Below are positions 1-11,509 of a DNA stretch of 64,000 bases, piece by piece. The stretch is from Neopestalotiopsis rosae. Its lineage: Eukaryota > Ascomycota > Sordariomycetes > Amphisphaeriales > Sporocadaceae. The notes below the pieces were generated by a model, which saw only the letters and a list, made by a program, of their open reading frames with translations, was not told the origin of the DNA and searched no databases. Where the stretch lies: assembly GCA_023078685.1 (NCBI GenBank), contig JALGAS010000014.1:62001-126000 (forward strand), written 5' to 3'. The position numbers and the translations under genes are program-made. Numbering within the stretch: position 1 is the stretch's first letter; each line of letters starts with the position of its first letter.

Positions 1-321
1 TGCATCAGATCAATCCAAGACAGCGACATCTGCCACTCATTCGAGGGTTGACGACTGAGAATACGCTCGTTTCCTGACTTTCGGACCCGATTGGAGGAAA
101 CCATCAGCCAAGGGATCCCTTCCGGTCATTCTTTTGATGAAATTTCCCGCCCGCCCTGGGCAGAAACATTGACCTCTTGTAATAATCGCTCTGCGCTCGC
201 TCACTACCTACTTTGAGAGAACACACTTCTCGCCCCTCTTTCGACACTTGGTCATTGAGCTAGTCCAAAACAACAGCAACCAAAAAACGTATCAAGATTT
301 CGGTGCACACGGCTGGACAAG
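1..321. other. 5' flank of the 4,6-dehydratase gene
   Basis: No coding region is supported here. The stretch is mixed sequence with C/T-rich patches just before the start codon at 322, as expected for a fungal promoter and 5' leader. A short minus-strand reading frame across 260-457 runs through the first exon and first intron of the gene and is not believable. Confidence 0.5.
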
Positions 322-1818
322 ATGACCGCCAGCCATCATAACAACACCAATGGCCACCATCCTGGTAAGTCACAGCATCACACCCAATCTCCAGGCCACA
401 ATCGCTGACACAGCTTGCCATTCCCACCACAGCCGTCGCCAACGGAAATGGATACAATTACGGCAACGGAGATGTCTGGCAGGATGCACCGGTGCTGACA
501 GGCACTACCAAGTTTGAGCCGCTGCCCGATGTCAAGAACATCATGATCACGGGCGGCGCTGGCTTCATGTGAGTGAGGCTAAGAATTCTCTCGGGGGAAG
601 GCACCCCCCCATTTCTGAGATCGGGCGACTAATCAGTGTATTCGAGCTATGCAGCGCTTGCTGGCTGGTCCGGCATTTGACTTTGACCTACCCACACGCG
701 TACAACATTGTGTCTTTTGACAAGCTGGACTATTGCTCGTCCCTGAACAATACGCGCATGCTCAACAACAAGCGCAACTTCACCTTCTATCATGGTGACA
801 TTACAAAACCAGAGGAGGTCCTCGACTGCATGGAGCGCCACAACATTGACACCATTTTTCACTTTGCAGCGCAGTCCCACGTCGATTTGAGTTTCGGCAA
901 CTCCTATGGCTTCACCCACACCAATGTCTATGGAACGCATGTCATGCTGGAGAGTGCCAAGAAGCTTGGTATCAGGAGATTCATTCACATCTCCACAGAT
1001 GAGGTCTATGGAGAGGTCAAGGACGACGATGACGACCTGCTGGAGACCAGCATTCTGGCTCCAACCAATCCCTATGCTGCAAGCAAGGCTGCTGCTGAAA
1101 TGCTTGTAAACTCGTACATGAAGAGCTTCAAGCTGCCAGTCATTATTGTGCGAAGCAACAACGTGTACGGCCCCCATCAATTTCCAGAGAGTAAGTTGCA
1201 GGCCAAACCACTGCCCTTCATGCGCAGCTCACTGATATCGAACCACTAGAAATCATTCCAAAGTTTACTGCGCTTCTCAACCGTGGACAGCCTGTTGTTC
1301 TGCACGGTGACGGAAGCCCTACACGCAGATATCTCTTTGCCGGAGACGCGGCAGACGCCTTTGACACGATCCTGCACAAGGGTACACTCGGTCATATTTA
1401 CAATGTTGGATCGTATGACGAAATTTCCAACATGGACTTGTGCGTCAAGCTGCTCAAGGAGATGGGCCTCCCGAATAACAGCAAGGCCGACTTTGACAAG
1501 TGGGTCAAGTACACACATGACAGACCCTTCAACGACCACCGTTACGCCGTCGACGGAACCAAGCTCCGTAAATTGGGCTGGGACCAGAAGACACCCTTCG
1601 AGGCTGGCCTCAAGATCACAGTCAACTGGTACAGACTGTATGGAGAGAAGTGGTGGGGCGACATTAGCAATGTGCTCAGCCCGTTCCCAGTCGTCAAGAC
1701 AAATGGCGACATTAGTACAGTCGAAAAGGATGACAACGCTGAGATCTCGGAACACCCGCATGTCAAGAAGCGAAAGGTTAGTGAGACCAACGGGACGCTT
1801 GGTGCTGTCGCCGCTTGA
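322..1818 (+). CDS. UDP-glucose (dTDP-glucose-type) 4,6-dehydratase, extended SDR
   Basis: Model: exons 322-364, 433-568, 655-1190, 1250-1818; the three introns are GT-AG and the sum closes in frame at 427 residues. The protein is an NAD-dependent epimerase/dehydratase of the RmlB type. Visible features are the Rossmann motif GGAGFI (about 55-60, split by intron 2), STDEVYGE, and the catalytic pair in NPYAASK (Tyr about 200, Lys about 204). Family knowledge: such fungal enzymes convert UDP-glucose to UDP-4-keto-6-deoxyglucose, the first step towards UDP-rhamnose for cell-surface glycans. The partner epimerase/reductase is not in the window. The C-terminus adds about 40 residues including KKRKV, which looks like a basic nuclear signal but may just be a charged tail. 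Nucleotide preference (UDP or dTDP) is inferred, not visible. Confidence 0.9.
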
Positions 1819-3662
1819 GCCAATCTCGAAGACTGTGTACGAATATAATGACAATACTTGCTTGATCAAGGAGTTATGGGAGTCGACACCAATGCACAAG
1901 GGCCACCATTTGGGGGGATCAGTCTAGACTGCTTTGTACCATGAAAATTACGCTAGAGGCGTCAAAATTTGAACAATACAAACGGAGCGACATCTTTTCG
2001 GGCGCATAATTGCTAATTGCGAAGGGCGCTGCTCATGTGAAGTAAAAGTGATGCGCGCCAACTGTATGGCTAGAACTCGTCAAGCATGTCTGGGGTATTG
2101 CTCGAGCCACCAAGAGTCTTCTTTTTTTGCAAAATCAAAAAGTGCAGAAAAGCCAAACATGGACGAAATGATCGCATGTACGATAGCAAAGGTGGTCGCG
2201 ACATGTACCCACGTGCGCCCTTCATCCTGCAAGCCCTGGGCGCATGCAGCCTACCATTGAGTCAATTTGGGTTGGCTCACTCACATATTCCTAATTGGGA
2301 GGAAGCAAACATTTATCTGCCTAGGACCATGCAAAATCGCTTAGTCACCCCATGTCTCCTGCATCGTTTATCATGAAATTAGTGATATGATGGTCAACTA
2401 AGCCACGGTTGGCTCTCGCTCCGAAGTCCGTAGGACTATATGCAGGAGGGCGGCCAAGTTGAACACCGGGCTTTCTTTGTCCTAATCCTTTCGTATCTGG
2501 CTCCAAACAAATTGGGAGACTTTGTCGGTTTTCTTGATGGCGGTCAAGTCAATGTTAACAAGCTAGCAATCTAAAATGCCTGCCACCTAGTTTATACGAT
2601 ACGAAAAAAACAAATCAAGATAATCTTGCGAGGCATCTTGCTTCGTCGTACATGTAGCCTAGCCCAGTCCGTGTCACAGCCTGGTCGTACACCCAAAGTC
2701 GGAGCTCGGGAGGGTTGCTGGTGAATCTGGGACCCTGGAAAACCGTTCAAGCCAACCACTGGCAACCCCGGCGCGGGACCCAGCCAGTACATTAGCGAGT
2801 TTGGTGGAGAATCTCGCTGGAGATGTGCTCCCCGCAGCTGGGCCGGGGAGTCGGCCAAGTTGCACGGGTCAGCCTGAAGGGCAGCGTCTGATAGGGCACC
2901 TGCAGCCTGTGCCCCAGGGGGTCACCGTGCCATCCCTGGAAGGATCTGGGCTTGCTTGCTGGGTTGTGGTTGCTGACAGCCAACTGGGGCACGGAACGGC
3001 CTCGAACGAATCAATGTGTGAACCAACTTCCCCAAACCTTCTTTCACTTGCCAAAGGGCCTCGAGCTCCCATTATCTTGACTCACACCCACCTTCTTTTT
3101 CCCTTCGCTCACACATCCATCTGTCTGTCTGATATGTGCCTGGTCGTTTCGTAGAAGCTGATACGGCCGTGTATTCTTCTGGCAGCTCATTCCATCACAC
3201 GCCCAGTCTAGGCACACGGACGTAGGCAGCAAAGTTGGCGCCTCGTTCACACTTGTGTTTCTCGATCCGCCCCCATTTCAACGCCAACATATTGTATGCG
3301 ACACACTCCGTCAGATTGCGAGACAAACGACCTTACAACTCACCTAGGTCAGACACGAATTGGCAGGGTATAGATGAAGTAATTACCCACCAACATCTGC
3401 AACCATCTAGACATATAAAGTTATTCGTGTCTATAAGCCAGTACACAGCGCCAGGTGAAGGGTGTCTTTTTCTCGATAACACAAACATTTCTCACACCAG
3501 AAAGTGACCATGAACATTGGCTTGGACTACAACAGCAACACTTCTTTATAATACGGACTATTTCGACAGCCAGCCAAACACGTTGTTTCGAAGGCATACA
3601 CTTTCAAAGGACCAGAAGAGAATAGAAACAAAAAAAAAGAGTGAAAAGATAGCTGTGCAGTA
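1819..3662. other. Intergenic, 3' end of dehydratase and promoter of methyltransferase gene
   Basis: About 1.8 kb without a recognisable gene. Small reading frames on both strands at 2592-3250 overlap each other and have no family likeness. A TATA-like ACATATAAAG lies at 3411-3420, about 240 nt before the next start codon, and an A-rich run precedes that start at about 3631-3640. Confidence 0.5.
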
Positions 3663-5032
3663 ATGGAATCCAGCGCCTACATGGAATGCGCCTTGCCAGG
3701 GGGCGAACACAAGCCGACTTTGGACGTGCCCGTTGATGACGAGATGTCGATTGGCGATCAGTCGAGCGAGCAGCAGAGCACGGACGATGCTAGCCCTATG
3801 CTAACCGACCTAGAACTCGAAGAGGGTCCCAAGACCACACGCGGGTACCATCATGATGATACGACGTCCCTATATGCGCGCAGCCATTTTCCTGCCTCGG
3901 TTTTAGACCATGGGTTCCATAGAAGATTTGACGATTATACTACCCTGTAAGTTAAATATGTTATTGTCCCGGCTTGGCACTTTCCCGCTGCTAATGTGAC
4001 TTACCACAAAGTAATTCAAATCGCTCCATTGCCCCTGCAGAGGTGGAATATGTATGGGAAAATGGGAGACGATATACCGGATCTTACTTTATGCCAAACG
4101 ATGAAGAGGAACAAACGCGCCTCCTGTTGGTCAATGAGTGCTACAAGAGCGCTTTCGGGGACGTGCCGACGACTGTGGATTTGGAGGATCCGACATCCAT
4201 CCTGGATATTGGTACCGGAACCGGGGAATGGGCCATGGACATGGCCGATCGTTTCCCCGACTGCGAAGTTACCGGTACTGATATAGCAGACATTTTTCCC
4301 AAGTATGCCGGCCAGAACATCTTTTGGGAAATTGACAATGCCGAGCTGGAGTGGCTGCGTCCTCCCGACTCCTTTGACCTCGTCCACCTTCGCAACATGG
4401 ATGGCGCCTTCAAGGATTGGCCTTTTGTGTACGAACAAGCATTCAAGGTCTGCAAACCCGGAGGCTGGATCGAGGTCATGGATTACGATCTGTGGCATTC
4501 GGAGAACTATCTCGCCAATGTCCCTCCGGAGTCGGGTGTTCATCGTTGCGCAAAGGATTGGAAAGAGGCCGCCATGGAGTCGGGATACACGATCGAGAAT
4601 TCTCACCTCAAGTCAGAACTACTTGACGCTGCTGGTTTTGTGGATATTGAGGTGATAGAGACTGACATGCCCATCAATCCGAAGCAAATGTCCTCTGGCC
4701 ACTTGCTCATGAAAGCGATATTGGATGGCCTCGAAGCGCACGCTCTGAGACTTCTCACCTCCAGGAAAGGTTACACGGCCGAGGAGCTTCGGTGGGAGAT
4801 CAAGGAATTTCGCAAGGTGTTCACCAACATTGCTTTGGACAGCGAAAAGTCCAGGACATTCAATATGAGAATGAAGGTCATGAAGGGGAGAAAGCCGTTG
4901 GACGGGGAGCGACCGGTCTCCGTGGACAATGCGCACGAAACTATGGACATCGAAACGCAAGACCCAGCTGTGGGAGAAGACCTACCCGCATTCGCTGCTG
5001 GAGGCAACGCGAATACACTGGCTCCGGTATAG
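3663..5032 (+). CDS. LaeA-like SAM-dependent methyltransferase
   Basis: Model: exons 3663-3946 and 4012-5032, with a 65-nt intron (GTAAGT donor, AAAG acceptor); 434 residues. The first ~95 residues are acidic and Ser/Thr-rich, with no fold visible. Then comes a class I methyltransferase domain: the lead-in VEYVWENGRRYTG typical of the fungal LaeA/TAM group, motif I ILDIGTGTGEW (about 158-168), the acidic residue of motif II in VTGTDIAD, and later CKPGGWIEVMDYD. The tail has NMRMKVMKG, also common in this group. LaeA and its many paralogues influence secondary metabolism and development, but most paralogues have no known substrate. I therefore call it LaeA-like and not LaeA itself. No biosynthetic cluster genes lie beside it. 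The only start in frame with good context is 3663. Confidence 0.88.
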
Positions 5033-6088
5033 AGTTGCAACAGACATACTCCTCCACGCGCAACTCTAAGGCAGTGAGCATATTCGCTGAACGACCCAAG
5101 TCAATACAGCAGGAGATGGAGACATCCGCGATGACTTTAATCTCAGCACACCAAACCTTGGAAGCACGAAAGGCGAATACTGGTAAACAAAACACCGAGC
5201 TCTGTAGCCCACAAGGTCAACTCAACAACGGCATTGCGCTTGAAGAGCTCGTTGCAACAATTTCATTACATCATCAAGTTCAAGACATCACGACAGATAT
5301 GAGTTATTTCCTCAAGAATCAGGGCAAAGACAAGATCAGAGCACATCAATGAGACATGATACAGATAGAATGTAGGGCCGGCCGGTTTGTTGATTGCTGG
5401 CAGCTTAGTGAACAGGGTCGGCCATTCATGTGTGGGCGGAGAGCTGTTACTGGAAGATTTCTCGCGGGTTGGAAAAGAGATGTGTAATTTGTATGAATTT
5501 ATCAAATGGGGAGGGGGGTCTTTTGCTTATTTAGCGGCCGCGATATCCTCTTTTCTTGGATCATATATGATCAATCTGATTCCTCACTCTAATCTTAGGA
5601 TATTTCATAAATTCAACAGTCTGCTCAATCATTTCCAAGCTTCATGAGTAATTGTCTGGTTTTCCCTAGATCTGATCGCAATCGTTCCAGACTTTTATCT
5701 TCTTAGTTTATGCATTCGCCCGCAATGCTCCCAGAGATGTCAAGTATGTATCCCTTGCAGCTTAAAGGACACTGCTACGCTAGGCAAGGTACTTGGGTTA
5801 CATGTCTCCCCGACGTCATGGGTCACATCTCGGTATCTGCATAAGCCCCGCTTATCTGCGCTGGCGGTCCCAACTAACTGTCAAGCCTGTGCTCTAATCG
5901 GTACACTACCTACTCCAAGCCCAACAGCTAGGTTAGGAAATAGCAGCGTGCAACTTCGACAGCTCAAACCTTCTACTCGCCAGCCTCCCCCCAAGCTGCC
6001 CCCAGCGCGTGCTGTCGTGACGACGATCGACGGGACTCGACAACAAACCGCAGGCCGACATGCTCAGTTGAAAGAGATCAAGGAAATC
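5033..6088. other. Intergenic and Vps18 leader
   Basis: No gene is supported. The Vps18 reading frame is open upstream to 5948 but contains no ATG before 6089, so 5948-6088 is taken as 5' leader. A small frame at 5387-5647 has no family likeness. Confidence 0.5.
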
Positions 6089-9057
6089 ATGGCTTTCGAC
6101 GGCACCGACGGCTTTTCGGCTGTCACCAATGGCGTCGCTGGCCTGTCGCTCGACGATGGTGCCGGCGGCGGTCTACCCATCTTCGACATTGAGCCGGTGC
6201 AGCTGCAGTTCAGCATCGCCGCCGACTTTGTAGCCGCCCAAGTTGCCAACAACGTCCTGGTGCTGGCCCTGTCCAACGGTCGCATCTTGCGCATCGACCT
6301 CAACCGACCCGAAGACATCGACGACATTGACCTCCCCAAGCGCCCGTCCGAGGTCGGGGTCATACGCCACATGTTCCTCGACCCGACAGCTTCGCATCTG
6401 CTCATTTGCACCAGCCTCGGAGAGAACTACTATTTACACTCGCAGAGCAGGCAGCCCCGACCCTTAACTCGCTTGCGCGGCGTCACAATTGAGAGCGTTG
6501 CCTGGAATCCTAGCTTGCCAACTGCTTCAACGAGGGAAATATTGCTCGGCGCCAGTGACGGGAACATTTACGAAACATTTATTGAGAGCACAAACGAGTT
6601 CTACAGGAAGGAGGAAAAGTATCTCAAGGTACTGCAAAAGCTGCCCGATGGCCCGGTCACCGGACTATGGGTCGACAACCTCGGTGGGAGGTCAGACATG
6701 AGAAGAGTGCTCATAAGCACTCAGAGCCGCCTCTTTCACCTGGTTGGCAAGGTCGGCCGAAGTCATAACGAGGGTAGCGGCTCGATTTACACCAAGCTTT
6801 TCGATTCCGAACAGCCCACCATTCACGAATTATCCAGGGTCTCTGGGTCTGCGCCGTCTACATTGGCCGTGTCTCCCGACTCGCCCAGCGCAAACGCTTA
6901 CGATGACGTGTCAATCGAAAGGGCCTTTGCATGGCTTTCGTCACATGGTGTCTATCATGGCAAGCTGCTGTCCACGCCAACGACCTCGGATCTGGGCTCA
7001 AAGATTTATGCCGAGTCAAAGTTGCTGCCTAGGGCCCAGATAGTGACGCCGGACACCTCTGGTCGGAAGAAGACGTCAGCTGACTTCGTTGATGCCACCA
7101 TATTAACGCAGTGGCACGTAGTCAATCTAGTTGGCGAAAGGGTCGTTGCTGCCAACCGTCTGACGGGAGCCGTTATTTATGATCAAGTCATCCTAGAGCC
7201 GGGGCAAAAAGCGCTGGGTCTTTATGTGGACCAGCAGAAGAATACATTCTGGCTATTCACACCTCAAGAGATCTTTGAAATCGTCGTTCGGGATGAGGAC
7301 AGGGATATCTGGCGGATAATGCTTGAGAGTCAGCAATTCGACCAAGCTTTGCAATATGCGCACACGGCTTCGCAGAAAGATGCCATTGCCATGGCTTCGG
7401 GAGATTATCTCATCTCTAAAGGGCAATTCGTCGAAGCTGCCGGTGTGTATGGCAAGAGCAGTAAATCGTTTGAAGAGGTTTCGCTTACATTCATCGACCA
7501 CAACCAAAATGATGCGCTACGAAAATATTTGTTGACAAAGTTAACAACATACAAGAAAGCCCAGATCATGCAGAGGATGATGATTGCCACGTGGCTCGTT
7601 GAAATCTTCATGGCCAAACTCAACTCGTTGGAGGACACGATCAAGACTGAAGCCGAGCTAGTGGAGAATCTCAACACGGATCAGTCAAAGGAACAACTGA
7701 GCACGATTCGCGAAGAGTTTCAGAGCTTTGTCAACAAGCACAAGTCAGATCTGGACCGCAAAACTATATACGATGTTATCAGCAGCCATGCGCGCGAAGA
7801 AGAGCTACTCTTCTTTGCCAACGCCACAAACGACTATAATTATGTGCTCTCCTATTGGGTGCAAAGAGAAAGGTGGACGGAAGCGTTGAATGTGCTCAAG
7901 AAACAGACAGACCCCGAGGTTTTCTATCGGTATAGCAGTGTGCTCATGACGCACGTTGCACCCGAACTCGTCGAGATCATGATGAGACACCCGACCCTCA
8001 AGCCACGGAACATCATCCCGGCTCTTTTGGACTACGATCGCACCTTTTCAGGTTCGCTTATACAGAACCAAGCAGTTCGTTATTTGCAATATGTCATCAA
8101 CCAGCTCAATTCTACCGATGCTGCGGTTCACAACACCTTGGTGTCTATATATGCCGCGCACCCAAACAAGGATGAATCAGGCCTCCTCAGCTACCTCGAG
8201 TCCGAAGGCGATGAGCCCCGGTTCGATCCCGACTTTGCGTTGCGGCTGTGTATACAGAATAAGCGGACACTGGCCTGTGTTCATATCTACACCAACATGG
8301 GACAATATGTACAGGCTGTGGATCTCGCCCTGTCTCACAACGAAACAGAGTACGCCGCCATTATTGCTGACCGACCCATGAATAACCCGGCGCTTCGCAA
8401 GAAGCTTTGGCTTGCGGTAGCGAAGAAGGTCATTTCGCAATCCAATGGCATCAAGACGGCAATCGACTTCTTGAAGAGATGCGACCTACTCAAAATTGAG
8501 GACTTGATCCCATTCTTTCCAGACTTTGTCGTGATAGATGATTTCAAAGATGAGATCTGCAATGCGCTTGAAGATTACAGTCGTAACATTGATGGACTCA
8601 AGCAGGAAATGGATGAGAGCTCTCAGACAGCTGCAAATATCAAGATCGACATTGCGGCTCTTGATCATCGTTACGCCATCGTTGAGCCGGGTGAGAAGTG
8701 CTACGTCTGCACCCTGCCCTTGTTGAGTAGACAATTCTTTGTCTTTCCCTGCCAACACGCCTTCCACTCGGACTGTTTAGGAAAAGAGGTTCTCAAACAG
8801 GCGGGCGTGGGCAAGAGTAAGAGGATAAAAGAGTGTCAGGTACAAATTAGCAAGGGTCTCGTCAGTGGTTCCAAGAAGGATGCCATGGTCGCCGAGTTGG
8901 ACGCACTTGTCGCTTCAGCATGGTAAGTACAATCCTCAAGAGATGTCAGGCGAATTCTAACCAGTCATTCAGTATCCTTTGCAGCGACTATGCGATCAAG
9001 CGCATCGACGAGCCATTCATCACCATAGACGATGACAAGAACGAGTGGGCATTGTAG
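6089..9057 (+). CDS. vps18: Vps18/Pep3, core subunit of HOPS and CORVET tethers
   Basis: Model: exons 6089-8922 and 8973-9057, 972 residues, one 50-nt intron. Vps18 belongs to the class C core of HOPS/CORVET, which tethers endosomes and vacuoles and promotes SNARE assembly. The N-terminal ~400 residues match the Pep3/Vps18/deep orange beta-propeller region (for example PIFDIEPVQLQFSIAADF). The middle is alpha-solenoid with a clathrin-repeat-like part around 600-750. A RING-H2-like zinc domain closes the protein: C871-x2-C874, C888-x-H890-x2-H893-x2-C896, then C945-x2-C948. The last Cys pair comes from joining the exons at the CAG acceptor at 8970-8972, giving CILCSD. Using the next CAG, at 8981-8983, stays in frame but loses one cysteine, so the first acceptor is preferred. 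Length fits the family. Confidence 0.95.
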
Positions 9058-11467
9058 GGCACATAGTCCTCGGCTACGACAACACACTCAGTCCACTGTG
9101 ACTATGGCCTACAGTCTCTGAGCGATCATTGTGCGCATTCACCTCAATGCGGGAATCATGTGTACTTATCCAAAGTAGTGATAGCGCGGGCGTTTGATAC
9201 CCAGAAACAAGTCATTTGAAACATGTAATTCTAGAAAAGCTCGCGTGTTTGGCGCATATGAGACTCTTGGTGCGCGCTCACGTGTCTTGGAGCACGTTGC
9301 GAATATATGTCTTGCGATTTTGCACCACATATAGTTTTCTGTCTTGGGTTTAAGCTAGAGTACTTGGCACTTCCGAGATGACATGTATGGGTATATTGTT
9401 AGTAAAACATGTGAAGTTGCAAGAATAGCCGAAGTGTTAGAAATCTTAGAGCTTTGACGGGTTTTCCACTTATTGGTTTTCCTATGCAAATGCTGTACGG
9501 TACAATTACGTCAAGCCTTGATAGAAGTGCCCGTAATGGAACATCATACAATTGTATATTATGTATTTACGGCGGTTGTTAAAACATTGGTTGTTCAGAC
9601 AATAATTGGGCAGATTGCTCGCAATCAGCTTGTTGCATCAACACTCTTCGACTGGCCGACAAGTGATTCCTATGCCTCTTATACCTGTTCCTAGTATCGA
9701 ACTACTTGACGTCAAAACGAAGATACGGAAGTGGTACAACCTCATGACCCTGCTGATATGCAAATAGCATACAGAGTGACCAAGACATATTCTTCTAGAG
9801 GGAGGTTCTAACGTGCCACACACACTGCCACACGCACACATATGCTTCGACATGAATCTTCCTCTTGATTGGCAAGCAGAAGACAATGGCCAAACCTCTT
9901 TTTGCTCTCTTATCAAAGTCATGGTGTTTTTGGGAGAAGGATCATGACCAACATTCGTCTCAGACCCATCTTGTAGACGTCCCTAGAAGATCTCTGGATG
10001 CTGCCATCTCCCCCCTCCCATCCATCATCTAGCACGCGACGTTCGCATCGGCTGCCAAACCTGTCCATCTAGGCGCCGTTTGCCCGCGCCGTTTCGCGAA
10101 AAGGGGCCCCGCATCAGAGGTCCGGCCACCTGCCCGAAGACGGGACCCTTTCCTCGACAGCCACCCGCGCCGCGTTGCTCTTCTTCTTGTCCCGGCAAAC
10201 CCCCTTTGGCTCTGGCGGGATCTGGCAACTGTTACGACGAAGCTCCCCTCCTCTTTCCCCCAAGGCGACATCGGCCTGTTACTCTGCCTCGGCACGCCCT
10301 CGTTGCCCGCAGCCGGCAGCTGGACCCTCGAACCGTGTTCTTGCGCTGAAGCCTACGCCGAGGACATTGAACCCGCGCGTCTACGGTCGCGATCCATCTG
10401 GGAGGAACCGGCCGGTGGGGCTTCCACCAGTCCCCCGTTTCGGTGGGCAGAAGGAGAGGGCTGCCCCGAGATCATCAAGTATTGCAACGAGGTTGGTATC
10501 ATCGTTGAGGCGGCTTTCTTCTGAAAGAATCTAACCAGGGGTTCTTTCATGATCTCGTGAAAGTCTTTTCGGAGTTGCTGACTGACACGTCACCTCTTAT
10601 CATGGTCTCACAATATATGTTGAGCTCTTTGTAATCATTAATGCTTTCTAGTCAGTATTTCAGTTAATCAGAACATGCACGAAGCTTGAGGACGTCAGTC
10701 CACAGTGGGTTCATGACTTTCCTTCCTCGGGCATAGAGAAGAACACGGGAACCAAGAGCAAGAAGAAGCAAGTTGACAAGTTTCGATCAAAGCACATGAC
10801 AACTATACTCAAGATAGACATACCGTCAAAAGCCAGCACAAGGGGGCTTCTTTGATTAATTCTGACACAAGAAGCAAAAAAAAGATCCCCATCAGAACAT
10901 GAGACACTTGTAGCATGCAAGGAATATACGCACATCTTGTCTTGGTGATGATCTTCGTTTGCTTTCTTTGGCATAAATCACATGCAGCTGCGAGTTTATC
11001 TCATGCGAATGCCCTTTCGAGTATTGCGAGCCGGTCGACTTAAGCTTAATCTTGTCCCCGGGGCCGATGCGATGCAGGGTTTTGAGAGATCCGAGGCCTG
11101 GAGTGTGCTGCTACTTGTTGCTTCTTCAAAGTGGAATAGGACCACTATCTGTTAGCTTTTGATGCATCTTAGCATACTGGCCAGCATGATTGAGAGCGGG
11201 TTTATTTAGTTACCATTCTGCTATTAAACAAGCCAGTAGCAGGAATTGCTGAAGCATCTCAAAATGGATTGTCCTTCTTTCTCTGCTCTACAGTCGAATG
11301 CGTGTGCGTGCGGCAGATGGTTTAGATGAGCTGGGTCGTTTCACGCGACGTCACTGGCTGACGACATGCCATGTTCTAGCCAAGGCGCCCTAATAATGCC
11401 TAGAACACCACGGGGAGTTTGGCTCCAGCTCGAAGACAAGAATAGCTGATACCTAGAAAATAAATAT

Positions 11468-11509
<42 letters not shown>

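Noticed and set aside
3663..5032. Secondary-metabolite cluster around the LaeA-like gene
   Set aside because: No polyketide synthase, NRPS, terpene cyclase or transporter lies nearby, and the neighbours are housekeeping genes.
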